The notes under the pieces: generated by a model
Told to the model about the DNA's origin: nothing
Databases searched by the model: none
The model's input: only the letters and a program-made list of their open reading frames with translations
NCBI GenBank assembly: GCA_034231615.1
Contig: CM067307.1
Span: forward strand, 7,495,013 to 7,559,012
DNA length: 64,000 nucleotides
Reading direction: 5' to 3'
Source of the DNA: Meghimatium bilineatum
Taxonomy: Eukaryota > Mollusca > Gastropoda > Stylommatophora > Philomycidae
Shown here: positions 1 through 9,990 of the stretch, piece after piece
Numbering within the stretch: the first letter of the stretch is position 1
Layout of the letters: each line of letters opens with the position of its first letter
Position numbers and translations under genes: made by a program

Positions 1-110
1 TTTTGGTGATATTTTTGGTAAATCTTTTTTTGGGTAATATTTTTTGGTGATATCTTTTTGGTAATTTTTTGGGGTGATATTTTTGGTAACAATTTGTGGT
101 AATACATATT
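1..110. repeat. T/G-rich degenerate tandem repeat
   Basis: Imperfect repeats of a core like TTTTTGGTGATATTTTTGG run from the window edge, so the array is probably cut by the boundary. No coding potential. From 110 to about 340 I see no gene and no clear repeat. Confidence 0.6.
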
Positions 111-347
111 ATTTTCTACAAATGTAAGTGTTGGACAATTACAGCGGAAATATATTTTTGAAAAGAAATTTAAAAGACAGGTATAGCGTATCAGCTCTAC
201 AGGAATAAAGTTCGCGTGGTGCTGGGGACAAAGTGGAGCAAAGAATAACGATATTGTTATATGCAAGATTTGTCTTAAGAGGAAGGTTTTGGGAGTGTAG
301 AGTTGACTGTATCATCCTATAGAAGGTTATAGTGGCCGATATTGTAT

Positions 348-482
348 GCTGAAGTCGGATTTGTCATGCAGAAATGTGCAGATGTTGCAGATAAACTGTA
401 TACCATGGCACAACGCAGTCCGATCTCTGGACTACATTCTGGTCATCTGCGGGAGTTTGAGAATGAGAGAAGAAGACGATAA
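348..482 (+). mobile_element. SINE-like family S1, 3' part
   Basis: This stretch shares the S1 3' module: GCTGAAGTCGGATTTG, a CTGGACTACATTCTG block, then GGGAGTTTGAGAATGAGAG and a GAAGAAGA tail. The same module recurs at about ten places in the window in both orientations. Non-coding. Confidence 0.5.
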
Positions 483-546
483 AAGAACATAAAGCCAATG
501 CATTTGCTAGGCACACAAAAAACGCCTCGCCCGTGTCCTTCCGTGA

Positions 547-818
547 CCCGAAAGGGAAGTAAAGAATAGTAACAATGTTTACCTTCCATTAATGTTGTAA
601 GAAGCGACTAAGGAGGTTTTGGGATGAAGTTGGCTGCCACATTCTATATATGGTCAAATGAACCCAGAAGCCATACTTCAGAAATAGGATGTGTCTGGTC
701 GAAAAGCGCGGATATCGCAGCTAAGCTGCAAACCATGACACGGCACATTCCGTTTTTCGAACTACATCCCGTTAATTTGCAGGAGTTTGAGAACGATCGC
801 AGAAGAAACAGAAAATAA
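547..818 (+). mobile_element. SINE-like family S1, near full length
   Basis: The element starts with CCCGAAAGGGAAGTAAAGAA, contains GTAAGAAGCGACTAAGGAGG, then the GGATGTGTCTGGTCG and GAACTACATCCCG blocks, and ends in GAGAACGATCGCAGAAGAAA. It aligns end to end with the inverted copy at 23240-23516, which defines a unit of about 270 bp. An open frame at 624-818 lies inside it and is not a gene. The GTAAnAGGCGACTAA block resembles, from memory, a block seen in gastropod SINEs; that is not verified. Confidence 0.6.
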
Positions 819-1149
819 ACATTCATCCAGATCAACAAGAACAACTGGCAACTGAAAAACATAGCAAACGTGTGTGGTTTGGGCAGGTTGTAACAGATTC
901 TGTAGTTGAATTACTGAGGTGTTACCCGGACTCGTAATTCGTATATGGTCTCTAAGGCATGTTAAATTTGGGGAGGGGTGAGGGAGTTACGGATGCATTT
1001 TTAATCCCAAAAGGGGATTGTTGCACACACTTCTGGGTCAACTAAAACAGAAGAAACTGAATAGGAAATGCATTCCGTAAGATTACTTCTTGCCGTCATT
1101 TATTTCATTGCTATCCTGATTCAGACACAGATTCGTTAGGCAGGTCATT

Positions 1150-1530
1150 TGGTACATATGCCAAACCATCGCCTGCCAAAGATACTTCTCTATGGTGAGC
1201 TTGAGAAGGGTGAACGATCTCAAGGTGGCCAAAATAAGCTAGCGCTTATCTTTAACAAGCACGGACTTGTTAAAGACCCCACCGAAAGCTGAAAATATAC
1301 CAAGATACATGAGAAGAACTTGCATAAAAGATATCTACATGGCGCTCTACAGTAAAAAAGAGCACATGGTCGTGTGAAGAGAGGAGAAATGCTGCAGCCC
1401 AATAACATAGAGTAGCTAGAAAGTCACAGATGGACCAAAATTCCCTACAGTCGTCATTCCATGTTCAAAATGTCCAAGGACATTTACAACTCGAATAGGG
1501 CTCATTAGCCATCTACGAACTATTATGCAT
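1150..1530 (+). mobile_element. Degraded LINE 3' end (zeta family, C2H2 finger)
   Basis: The plus strand encodes a broken LINE C terminus: a segment like LLYGELEKGERSQGGQNK near 1175-1235, then stops and frameshifts, then the finger CSKCPRTFTTRIGLISHLRT at about 1458-1520. The same C-terminal finger is at 29640-29950 on the minus strand. It lies in a protease intron, upstream of the exon at 1793. Confidence 0.65.
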
Positions 1531-1792
1531 GGTCATAATTCTAACTGAATTTTTAAAATTAGATGTAAAAATAGTCATCATCAATTGTGATAGACGAACG
1601 AACATTTCATTTTGTCTGTGAGTGTTCTGTAAGCCACACAAAAAAAACGGTGTCATCATTTCAGCTACTTTTTGCCTATTTGTTTTATAAAACACACATA
1701 CTATCCTTAATATCCCATTTTCCCTTGCTGGTTCCAGCCAAATGTCATGCTATACTAATGATTGTGTGACCTCTGTTTCAATTGTTTCACAG

Positions 1793-1898
1793 ACCTTTCT
1801 ACAGTGACACGAGCAACTGGAGAGTTGTGATGGCAGATTATGATCTGAACTCTGTGTCTGGGAATGAGATATATAGGGATATTGTCAGAGTTATCAGT
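1793..1898 (+). CDS. Serine protease exon a
   Basis: Acceptor TTGTTTCACAG precedes 1793 and donor AGT/GTAAGT follows 1898. It reads FYSDTSNWRVVMADYDL..., the segment that follows the catalytic His loop in S1 proteases. It enters with one base completing a codon and leaves in phase 0. A minisatellite starts at the donor. Confidence 0.85.
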
Positions 1899-4800
1899 GT
1901 AAGTTGTTGGTGAGGTTGTGCCGTGTTGTAGTTGTCGTTGTTGATGAGGTTGTGTCGTGTTGTAGTTGTCGTTGTTGGTGAGGTTGTGTCGTGTTGTAGT
2001 TGTTGTTGTTGATGAGGTTGTGTCGTGTTCTAGTTGTCGTTGTTGGTGAGGTTGTGTCGTGTTCTAGTTGTCGTTGTTGGTGAGGTTGTGTCGTGTTGTA
2101 GTTGTCGTTGTTGGTGAGGTTGTGTCGTGTTGTAGTTGTCGTTGTTGGTGGTAGTGTCGTTTTACAGTGATCGTTATTGATGATGTTATCGTGCTACTGA
2201 AGTCGTTAATCAGTAACGTTCCAATATATTATTTGACGTTTCAATGTATCATTTTAACGTTCCAATATATTATTTGACGTTTCAATGTATCATTTTAACG
2301 TTCCAATATATTATTTGACGTTTCAATGTATCATTTTAACGTTCCAATATATTATGTGACGTTTCAATGTATCATTTTAACGTTCCAATATATTATTTGA
2401 CGTTTCAATGTATCATTTTAACGTTACAATATATTATTTGACGTTTCAATGTATCATTTTAACGTTCCAATATATTATTTGACGTTTCAATGTATCATTT
2501 TAACGTTCCAATATATTATTTGACGTTTCAATGTATCATTTTAACGTTCCAATATATTATGTGACGTTTCAATGTATCATTTTAACGTTCCAATATATTA
2601 TTTGACGTTTCAATGTATCATTTTAACGTTACAATATATTATTTGACGTTTCAATGTATCATTTTAACGTTCCAATATATTATTTGACGTTTCAATGTAT
2701 CATTTTAACGTTACAATATATTATTTGACGTTTCAATGTATCATTATTAACGTTCCAATATATTATCTGACGTTTCAATGTACTATCATTGACGTTCCAA
2801 TATATTATGTATGACGTTTCAATGCATGATTATTAACGCTTAAATATAATTTTTTACCTTTCAATGTATCGTCAGCGTTGTTTTCAATGTATAACATTAA
2901 TGTTTCATTGTATCATAAATTAATTTTAATTATATCACCTTTAACATTTTAATGAACCATTAGCGACAACCCAGAAGATTTTCATTATGTTTAAATGGAT
3001 TGTCATTATTGGTATTGTCATTATGTTTCAATGGATCTGTATCCAATGGAATGTAAAATTCCAGTATATTATCTTTTGCGTTTCAATCATGCACGAATAA
3101 ATAATCACTTGATTACTAATTAATGCGACTGTTATGTGAAACTGTTTGCACAATTTAATCATTTTTCTTGATCAAATTTCTTTTCTTCCAAATATAGCAC
3201 CCAGGTTATGTCCGGACAAGCAATTTCCCAAACGATGTAGCTCTACTGGAGTTAGATTCACCTTTGGACATGACTGCAGGAGATGTTCAAACAGCTTGTC
3301 TTCCGGATTCAGACTTTTCTCTAACACCCGGCACTAAATGTTGGATCAGTGGTTGGGGTGAAACACGTGGTAAGTAAATCGCACGGGTTCAATTCTTCTA
3401 ATGACTTCAATAAAGTAATATAGTGTTGGACGTGAGTGGTTTATCTGCATAAACCCATGACCAAAGAATGTAAATATATGATGATATAATACATGTCTCT
3501 GTCAGCAACGAGGTTCTAAAGTCGGATAATTCGGTTCCAATGTCCAGACGTGTCAACACTTGTTTCTATATTTCTACATAGGAACGTAATATGAGTTATG
3601 AGTCAGCGTCATAGCACACGGTTTCCCATACGTGCTCAGCTAGCTAGTCAGTGGTTAACCAGAAACTGCATGTCTAGCGTCACCTACCGCACTTGCTCAG
3701 TAGAGATGGCATGACCCTTGTTACCCCACTTCCTGGTGGATGGGTGAATCAGGGGGAGTAATGTGTGTTACAAACCAAGCATAACGAGTCTATTCGAGTC
3801 CTATGGTTTCTGGTCAGTGAATGAATGATTTGACATTACACTACAGTGTCTCCCTACATTCTAGATATACATTATAAACACCTGTGAGAACACCGAAGCC
3901 GGATGTGTTTGGCCATTATCACTAATTTTTAAAAAGGCTACACAAGGCATCTCCATTCTCTGGAATGGACCACATCGTGTTGGAAATCTAGTAGGCATGT
4001 TGTTATGCTAGAAGATAAAGTGGGATTTTACGAATGAACGCAAACAAACAAACGGAGGATTGCAGTAAAAATGTGTTCTATTTAATGTATAAATATAAGG
4101 GGAAAAATCTATAATGGGTTAAATAGCAGGCTCACGTAGAAATACACGGATTCGATAATTTGATTAATAGTTTGAATAGAACTAGAAATAGAACAAAAAA
4201 GAACTAGAAATAGAACAAAATAGAAATAGAAATAGAACAAAATAGAACTAGAAATAGAACAAAATAGAACTAGAAATAGAACAAAATAGAACTAGAAATA
4301 GAACAAAATAGAACTAGAAATAGAACAAAATAGAACTAGAAATAGAACAAAATAGAACTATAAATAGATCAAAATAGAACTAGAAATAGAAAAAATAGAA
4401 CTAGAAATAGAACAAAATAGAACTAGAAATAGAACAAAATAGAACTAGAAATAGAACATAATAGAACTAGAAATAGAACAAAATAGAATTAGTCTTCGGC
4501 TACATTGTTGTTTTATTCTGTTTGTTCCTTAAAATATAACTTTTGGCCCTTTAAATCACGGAAACAGATCGGCGAGATAAATAATTTAAAACATGGGGAT
4601 TGGGCTAGGGTTAGAGAAATAGGACATTTTTTTTCATGGTAAATATGATCTGAAAACCGGATTTTTCAGTGAAATTTTTGGGATCAATAGGTCTATTAGT
4701 CATGAGGTTTCAGGGCAACGACTGCATTAGGTGCACAATAACTTAGCGTAAAACAGCTTGCTATGTATATCCATATGTATTCATGCATCGGTTACTTTTA

Positions 4801-6897
4801 CCTTTATCTCAATAATGGTTCCTGTTATATTGTTTGTTATTGGAGATATAACAAACCTCTGCTAATCTCTTCCAGGCACAGGTGGTCAGGAAAATACAAT
4901 GAACGAAGTATTGGTTGATGTATTACCTCACGAGCAGTGCAAGTCCATGTGGGGACAAGTCAGTATTGATGTTCTTGACAGTCAAGTTTGTCTGGGATAC
5001 GGTCAAACCGGAGCTTGTTATGTAAGATATTCGTAGTTTGCTGTTATTTTTTGAGTGTTTAAAGTTGTATGTGGATCATAGAGAGGTTATTGTGTTTTGT
5101 ATTACAACTGTGAGGTCCAGAATTTGATTCCCGGTAATGACTGGGGTTTTTTTTTCTGTCGGAGTGGAGATTAAGAACCCAACATGTACATGTGACGACA
5201 GGAAAAGCATCCAGCATTTATCGCATAGTCAAAATGTTGTCACCTCATTTTCTAGCTTGAAAACGTGTAGTAATGGCACTCTAATGTTTCACAATGTCTT
5301 ACGGTAGCTACATCCGTATCACTTGTACAACTGGGGATTTGGTTAGTCTCTGCAGCACTTACATAACTGGAGATTAGAGCTACTCTCGCTGCTCTTACAT
5401 AAATGGAGATTAAAGCTACTCTCGCTGCACTTACATAACTGGAGATTAGAGCTACTCCCGCTGCACTTACATAACTGGGGATTCGGGATAGTCTCTGCAG
5501 CATTTACATAATTGGGATTGGGGTCACTAGTGCAGCACTTACATAACTGGGGATTGGGACTAGTCCCTGGAGCACTTGTATAACTGGGTTGAGGCCAATT
5601 CTCTAGCACTTGTATAACTGGGATTGTGGCAAATCTCTGTAGCACTTGTATAACTGGGATTGGGGCTAGTCTCTGGAACACTTGTATAATTGGGAGTGTG
5701 GCTAATCTCTGTAGCTCTTGTATAACTGGGATTGGGGCTAGTCTCTGTAGCTCTTGTATAATTCGGATTGTAACGCAACCAGCAACATACTCCGTTATTC
5801 TTCTTCCTCGGTTTATAGTCGAAGTCAGACGGTGACACGGATTGCATCTATGAACTAGACTGTGGTCACCAGCTCCGAGACAGGAAAGAAGATCTTCTCC
5901 GGCAGATGTTTCACATAACCATAGTGTCTTCTTCTGGTGTCGTACAGTGGGAAGTTCTGTACAATAGATTCTGTGTTTTTCGGGAGATTGCTCGCAAAGG
6001 CACATATAGACATATCCAGTGATTCTATCAGACTCTCAGAGCTTAATAATCTCAAACGGGAATCTCCACAAGACCGGATTAATCATGGAAATAGAGATTG
6101 AGCTGCGAGATTAAATGTTCCGGTTACCAGTTTCAAGATGGCGGACGTGTGTTTCTGTTCTTGATTCCTTTGGATACTTTAATCGACGATCTAACAAATC
6201 GTTATTGTAAAACTCCCAGTGTTTCTATAACGGATGTTATAGTTCTAAGTCTCCGAAAAATCACAAATACTAATTGGAAATACTTCAAATCAAACGACAT
6301 GCGAAGAGAGGAGATAAAAACAAGAATATGTGACGAACATCATCAGAAAACGCCGCTGGACATACATCTGCCACGTACTTAAAAAGTACTTAAAAGACCA
6401 AAAACAACGCTCAGAAGAACTTTTATGAATGAAATAAAACCAACAGGCATAAATGCACAAGACCTGCAATCCTTGGCAACTGATCGACAGGCATGGAGAA
6501 CTATGACACCCGCCCTATGTGCCAAACTTGGTAAAAGAGGAACTGACTGAATAAATGTTCGACACATGCCCAATTATCTACAAGTGATACGACTTGCACA
6601 GTCGAATACGGCCACATATTAATTTTAACAAACATTTATTTAGTTTGTAAGCTTGCCATTTACTAGCTGAATGAGTACGTCAGTTTAACATTCATACTTG
6701 TTTCTCTCACTCAGGGGGATTCTGGCGGGCCATTGATGTGTCAACATGAGGGCCGCTTTTACGTTGCCGGTGTCATGTCCTGGCTAATCAACAATTGCTC
6801 CGCAAACAACTTTCCCAACGTCTTCACAAGATTGCCCAACTACATGGACTGGGTGTACTCCGAGCTGGATTATCTAGAATGGATGCGGAATTTATAG
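1793..6897 (+). CDS. Chymotrypsin-fold (S1 family) serine protease, 3' four exons; 5' end outside window
   Basis: Peptidase of family S1, predicted to be secreted like most of the family. The four exons join in frame to 201 visible residues. Visible residue 48 is the catalytic Asp (PNDVALLEL, chymotrypsin D102) and residue 144 the catalytic Ser (GDSGGP, S195). SGWGE, PNVFTRL and the Cys pairs 136-201, 168-182 and 191-220 are present. The His57 (AAHC) exon is not in the window and must lie left of position 1. The specificity pocket is not trypsin-like: position 189 is Gly, 190 Ala, 216 Leu, 226 Asn, and the C220 loop is elastase-length. Elastase-like preference is inference. The gene ends 9 kb from, and convergent with, GLIPR2. 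Introns hold minisatellites, SINE-like copies and LINE fragments. Confidence 0.9.
1899..2160 (+). repeat. 34-bp minisatellite starting at a splice donor
   Basis: About seven copies of a 34-bp unit containing GTTGTTGGTGAGGTTGTG follow the donor GTAAGTTGTTGG directly. Spacing measured between GAGG landmarks (1946, 1980) is 34 bp. Most units carry GGTGAG, a donor-like hexamer. Confidence 0.85.
2213..2860. repeat. 41-bp dimeric minisatellite
   Basis: About 15 copies of a 41-bp unit. Each unit is two related halves, ACGTTCCAATATATTATTTG and ACGTTTCAATGTATCATTTT, so the array is a higher-order dimer. The right end (2740-2860) decays. From 2860 to 3197 there is only AT-rich intron. Confidence 0.9.
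3198..3369 (+). CDS. Serine protease exon b (catalytic Asp)
   Basis: Acceptor CCAAATATAG, donor GTAAGT. Phase 0 in, phase 1 out. It encodes HPGYVRTSNFPNDVALLEL, then a CLPDSD segment and ends in TKCWISGWGETR. The Asp in PND is the S1 catalytic Asp. Overlapping open frames in other phases (3146-3337) are shadows. Confidence 0.92.
3893..4050 (+). mobile_element. SINE-like family S1, partial
   Basis: It shares GAAGCCGGATGTGTTTGGCC, the CTCCATTCTCTGGA block, GTTGGAAATCTAGTAGG and ACGAATGAACGCAAAC with the other S1 copies. It sits in the intron between protease exons b and c. The 300 bp before it hold no recognised feature. Confidence 0.55.
4166..4492. repeat. 22-bp minisatellite
   Basis: About 14 copies of GAACTAGAAATAGAACAAAA plus TA, purine-rich on the plus strand, intronic. 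From 4492 to 4875 only unique AT-rich intron is seen, including a short GGGCTAGGGTTAG stretch at about 4600. Confidence 0.9.
4876..5021 (+). CDS. Serine protease exon c
   Basis: Acceptor CTAATCTCTTCCAG, donor GTAAGA. Phase 1 in, phase 0 out. It encodes TGGQENTMNEVLVDVLPHEQ, then CKSMW and a CLGYGQTGACY end. The last Cys is C191, so pocket positions 189 and 190 are Gly and Ala. Confidence 0.9.
5095..5240 (+). mobile_element. tRNA-derived SINE head (degenerate)
   Basis: A B-box-like GAATTTGATTCCCGG is followed by TAATGACTGGGG, a run of nine T (a pol III terminator-like run), then GGAGTGGAGATTAAGAACCC. The B-box plus ACTGGG plus poly-T arrangement recurs on the minus strand near 62215-62290. 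The A box is not clear. Confidence 0.35.
5330..5775. repeat. 36-bp minisatellite
   Basis: About 12 copies of a 36-bp unit around CACTTACATAACTGGAGATT and CACTTGTATAACTGGGATTG; two subtypes occupy the left and right halves. The unit is a multiple of 3, so long open frames on the minus strand (5252-6005) are artefacts. From 5775 to 6290 I see no gene. Confidence 0.88.
6290..6560 (+). mobile_element. LINE 3' end (alpha family)
   Basis: The plus strand encodes a LINE C terminus: KTTLRRTFMNEIK, then LQSLATDRQAWRTM and ALCAKLGKRGTD followed by a stop at about 6550. It parallels the alpha copy at 60427-61233 ([11 protein letters not shown] ... [21 protein letters not shown]). Upstream codons are interrupted by a stop at about 6380. 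It lies in the last protease intron. Confidence 0.7.
6715..6897 (+). CDS. Serine protease last exon (catalytic Ser)
   Basis: Acceptor TTTCTCTCACTCAG; starts in phase 0 with GDSGGPLMCQHEGRF and ends PNYMDWVYSELDYLEW... with TAG at 6895-6897. VMSWLINNCS gives Leu at position 216. The 60-residue exon carries the last disulfide partners (C201, C220). Confidence 0.93.
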   Translation, partial: GDSGGPLMCQHEGRFYVAGVMSWLINNCSANNFPNVFTRLPNYMDWVYSELDYLEWMRNL

Positions 6898-6981
6898 ACT
6901 TTATCTGCTGTCGGGACCATATCAGGTGTTTCTCCCAATCTCCACTGGAAACATGAGCAAACACGACTAAGGTATACCTTT

Positions 6982-6987
6982 AATAAA
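6982..6987 (+). promoter_or_regulatory. Polyadenylation signal of the serine protease
   Basis: AATAAA lies 84 bases after the TAG stop, overlapped by a second ATAAAA. This is the expected distance for a short 3' UTR. Confidence 0.6.
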
Positions 6988-7059
6988 ATAAAAAGGGCAT
7001 TTTCAAATCATTATCTACTATCTGCAAGATAGGGCCTACTGTGAAATTAATGCTGTCAT

Positions 7060-7610
7060 AACCATTATTTATTTCCTGTGTTATTTGGTGTGTTTTGTTA
7101 TTTTATCCAATTTTACATGTTGTATTATTTTATCTGTGACATGTTCTATTTTATTTAATTTTCGAACAAGAAGGAAGAATCTAATGTTTGATATTTTTAA
7201 AATATTGTATCTATGTTTTTGTTATTTTATCTAATGTGAGATGTTTTTTTATATTTTATCTAATATGATATGGTGTGTTATTTTATCTACTTTGACATAT
7301 ATTTGTTATTTTATCTAATTTAACATATTTTTATATGATGCATGTGACATGTTTTGTTATGGTGCACGTGATAATTTTGCTTTTTTAATCTAATGTGACT
7401 TATTTTATTATTTTATTTAATGTGACATGCTTTTTATGATAAATGTGACATGCGTTGCTATGATGCAAGTGAAATGTTTTGTGAGGTGTTTTGTTATGAC
7501 ACGTGATATGTTTTGTTATTACGCCTTTGACATGTTCTGTTATGATACATATGTCATATTTTATTGTGATACATGTGGCATGCTGTGTTATGCTACGTAT
7601 AGGGATCCTA
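7060..7610. repeat. Degenerate AT-rich tandem repeat
   Basis: Loosely repeated TATTTTATCTAATGTGACATG and later TGACATGTTTTGTTATGATAC motifs, about 25 to 30 bp apart and much diverged. No gene. Confidence 0.6.
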
Positions 7611-7802
7611 CGTGATTATATGTTGACACACAACATAACACGATATTACTATGTTTCTTGTGAAGGATAGAGATTACTGAGAATATTTTCCGTAAGTTAT
7701 ATTTTATTGTGAGTTGTATACAACTTGATTCTTGATTAGAAACTGTCCTCACGGCACGTGAGGCTTTCCCGTAAGTGCTCCGCCCTCTGTTCCAGCAGCC
7801 AT

Positions 7803-7991
7803 CCGACTCGATGGTGTTTCGAGTCCAATGTTGCCGAAACAGACGTCGACATCAGGGCACAACTCTGGTCCTTGCGACATGTTTATTTATTGTTCCGCCC
7901 ACCCACGCCGCGCCCGCAATTAGTTCAAGCACAACGTCGGCCTGTCAGAACAACATGGTAACTCGAAGGTTACCACTACGGGAATTTTAGT
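7803..7991 (+). other. GC-rich open frame with signal-peptide-like segment (unassigned)
   Basis: A 62-codon frame starts MVFRVQCCRNRRRHQGTTLV and continues with a hydrophobic LATCLFIVPPTHAAPA segment that could be a signal peptide, then ends at TAG. The 7750-7960 block is clearly more GC-rich than its surroundings. An ATG/GTAACT donor-like site occurs near 7955. No homologue recognised; it may be chance, an isolated first exon, or a promoter-type GC island. Other frames on both strands are also open here, which weakens the call. Confidence 0.2.
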
Positions 7992-8289
7992 TGATTGTTG
8001 ATAGATGTTTCCATAGTCGTTATTTGCAACCCCAGTCCGTCGCAATTTATAGTCATGTGAACTCATTGGGTGTATCATCCTTAAATCCGTGACAGTATTT
8101 TACTTTTCTCATGATTTTCATCAGTCACTGTGTGAGTACTCTGTGTTGACAGCCAATGAAAGTCAAGGAAAGGGTTAAATACTGTCACTTTTGAAGATTG
8201 ACTCCCATGAGTCCATATGACTGTCTTAACTGACGAGGGGTTTGATACAAATATATGTGTGATCAGCAAAAAAATATATGACTGTGAAA

Positions 8290-8705
8290 CAGTCAACTCA
8301 CACAACGAAAACTAACACAATGACATCTCACACAACGAAAACTAACACAACGAAAAATCACACAACGACATCTCACACAACGACATCTCACGCAACTACA
8401 TCTCACACAACGACATCTCACACAACGACATCTCACACAACGAAAACTCACACAACGACATCTCACACAACGAAAGATCACACAACGACATCTCACACAA
8501 TGACATCTCACACAACGACATCTCACACAACAACACCTCACACAACGACATCTCACACAACGATATCTCACACAACAACATCTCACACAACAACATCTCA
8601 CACTACGATATCTCACACAACGACATCTCACACAACGACATCTCACACAACAACATCTCACACAACGATATCTCACACTACGACATCTCACACAACGAGT
8701 GTGTA
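8290..8705. repeat. 15-bp minisatellite
   Basis: About 27 copies of ACATCTCACACAACG with minor variants (GAAAACTCACACAACG at the left). A unit of 15 gives open frames on both strands (8278-8706 plus, 8293-8691 minus); these are artefacts. Confidence 0.93.
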
Positions 8706-8830
8706 GTCAAGCTATGCTATATTTTGCAGAGAAGCATGTTCAGCCATGACTGGCTTTAGATTAAATAAGATTAATATCTAGCCCATGTCTGAGTCATTAC
8801 TATTGGCTAATACGTGACTACCGGCGGTAA

Positions 8831-9005
8831 AGACCTTCTAACAGAATTAATTAGGACCCCCTTCGTTACGTTTTTTATTATTGCTTGGCTTTTGATTGGT
8901 CACTATGTACATACTTGAAATCGCATGCAAAAAATAACTATGGCCAACCAACAGATCGCACGGAAATTGACCCCTATGTCATGTTTACGTTTTAGTTAGA
9001 AGGCC
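8831..9005. mobile_element. MITE-like foldback element
   Basis: The element begins AGACCTTCTAAC and ends GTTAGAAGGCCT, inverted termini with one mismatch. A second inverted block (TTGATTGGTCACTATGTACAT versus AACTATGGCCAACCAA) lies inside. Length is 175 bp, non-coding. Internal blocks resemble the foldback at 17648-17830. No convincing target duplication was found. Confidence 0.5.
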
Positions 9006-9044
9006 TGTAGTACTGTCGATATCCACGACTATTAATTCATTCAC

Positions 9045-9115
9045 TTTCCTTTTGCGCTGAAGTTAGCGCATAGGGCAGAGGTCAGATTTCTCCAATTCTG
9101 TCTTTTCAAAGCTAT
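9045..9115 (-). mobile_element. LINE alpha-family 3' terminus
   Basis: ATTCATTCACTTTCCTTTTG followed by GCGCATAGGGCAGAGG matches, in the same orientation, the end of the alpha LINE at 60440-60500 and the copy at 38970-39030. On the minus strand it is the end of the ORF plus a (GAAT)n tail. From 9120 to 9540 I see no gene or repeat I recognise. Confidence 0.45.
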
Positions 9116-9544
9116 TCTGTGCCGAATGTCCACGGCTATACCGACCTCTTTATTTCTTCAATGGCTGGATACAAAAAAAAAGGTAAATTAAAAAAAACCT
9201 ATCAATCAAATCAGTGAAGAGTTTGGACTAGGCCATGGGTTAACAGAGCCCCTCAACATTACAGTCCTTGGGACTCATCGATAACCATTCTTCTAAAGTG
9301 ACGCTATTTGAGGTTTCCCTCTACTTTCCTTGTATGTCGGCACCAGTGACCACGTATCTACGACCAAGGCTGTGTACAAGATATTTTTGCTTCTCGTATA
9401 ACATAGGAGACATAAAAACAAGGATAGAAGAGGACAACGTTAATGATATGAAAAATAATCAATTATACGTAGAATATTGTTCATAATCTGACAATAAGTC
9501 ATGTCTGGGTAAACTAATATCTACATTACCAAACTCATAACCCT

Positions 9545-9990
9545 TCAGTGTCGTAGGGGTGCCACTACGGAAACATCAACACGAAAATCCCGTCATGCCT
9601 CTCTGTTCTCAGTTCCTTGATTAAGTATGGAGAAAATGAATCCTGCCCAGTCTTTATATTATCAATCCATATTTAATATACCCCCTCTTCTTCTCCAACC
9701 CTCAACAGTTCACCGTATGATAGTTTTGAAACTTTGAAACAGGAATTATGCCTAATCATACGGCTAAACCACACAAATGTCCAATGATCCAGTATTTCCA
9801 GATGCTCTTGTTGACATGTACAAGTATTTATTATGTTTCTCACGTATGTCATGATTCTGTGTTCTGCACAATGAATGCGCAACATTCGTTTGTATCATTT
9901 ATTTTCACAAACTTGTAATTTTCTCTTCATGCCCTCTTCAAGTGTCCAACTATCACTTCTATATACAAGTTTGTGTATTATGGCAGACAG
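9545..9990 (-). mobile_element. LINE fragment (beta family)
   Basis: The minus strand encodes the region after the RT: RMLRIHCAEHRIMTYVRN at about 9885-9835, then a WFSRMIRHNSCF segment and KTGQDSF. It parallels RRKLAWFGHVCRHDS in the beta copy at 30100-30475. Stops interrupt it, so it is a dead copy. Confidence 0.55.

Noticed and set aside
3146..3337. 63-codon plus frame over protease exon b
   Set aside because: Wrong frame; the true frame gives the S1 protease motifs with clean splice sites.
8278..8706. Thr/His-rich 142-codon frame and Cys-rich antisense frames
   Set aside because: 15-bp minisatellite; the mucin-like look is a composition effect.
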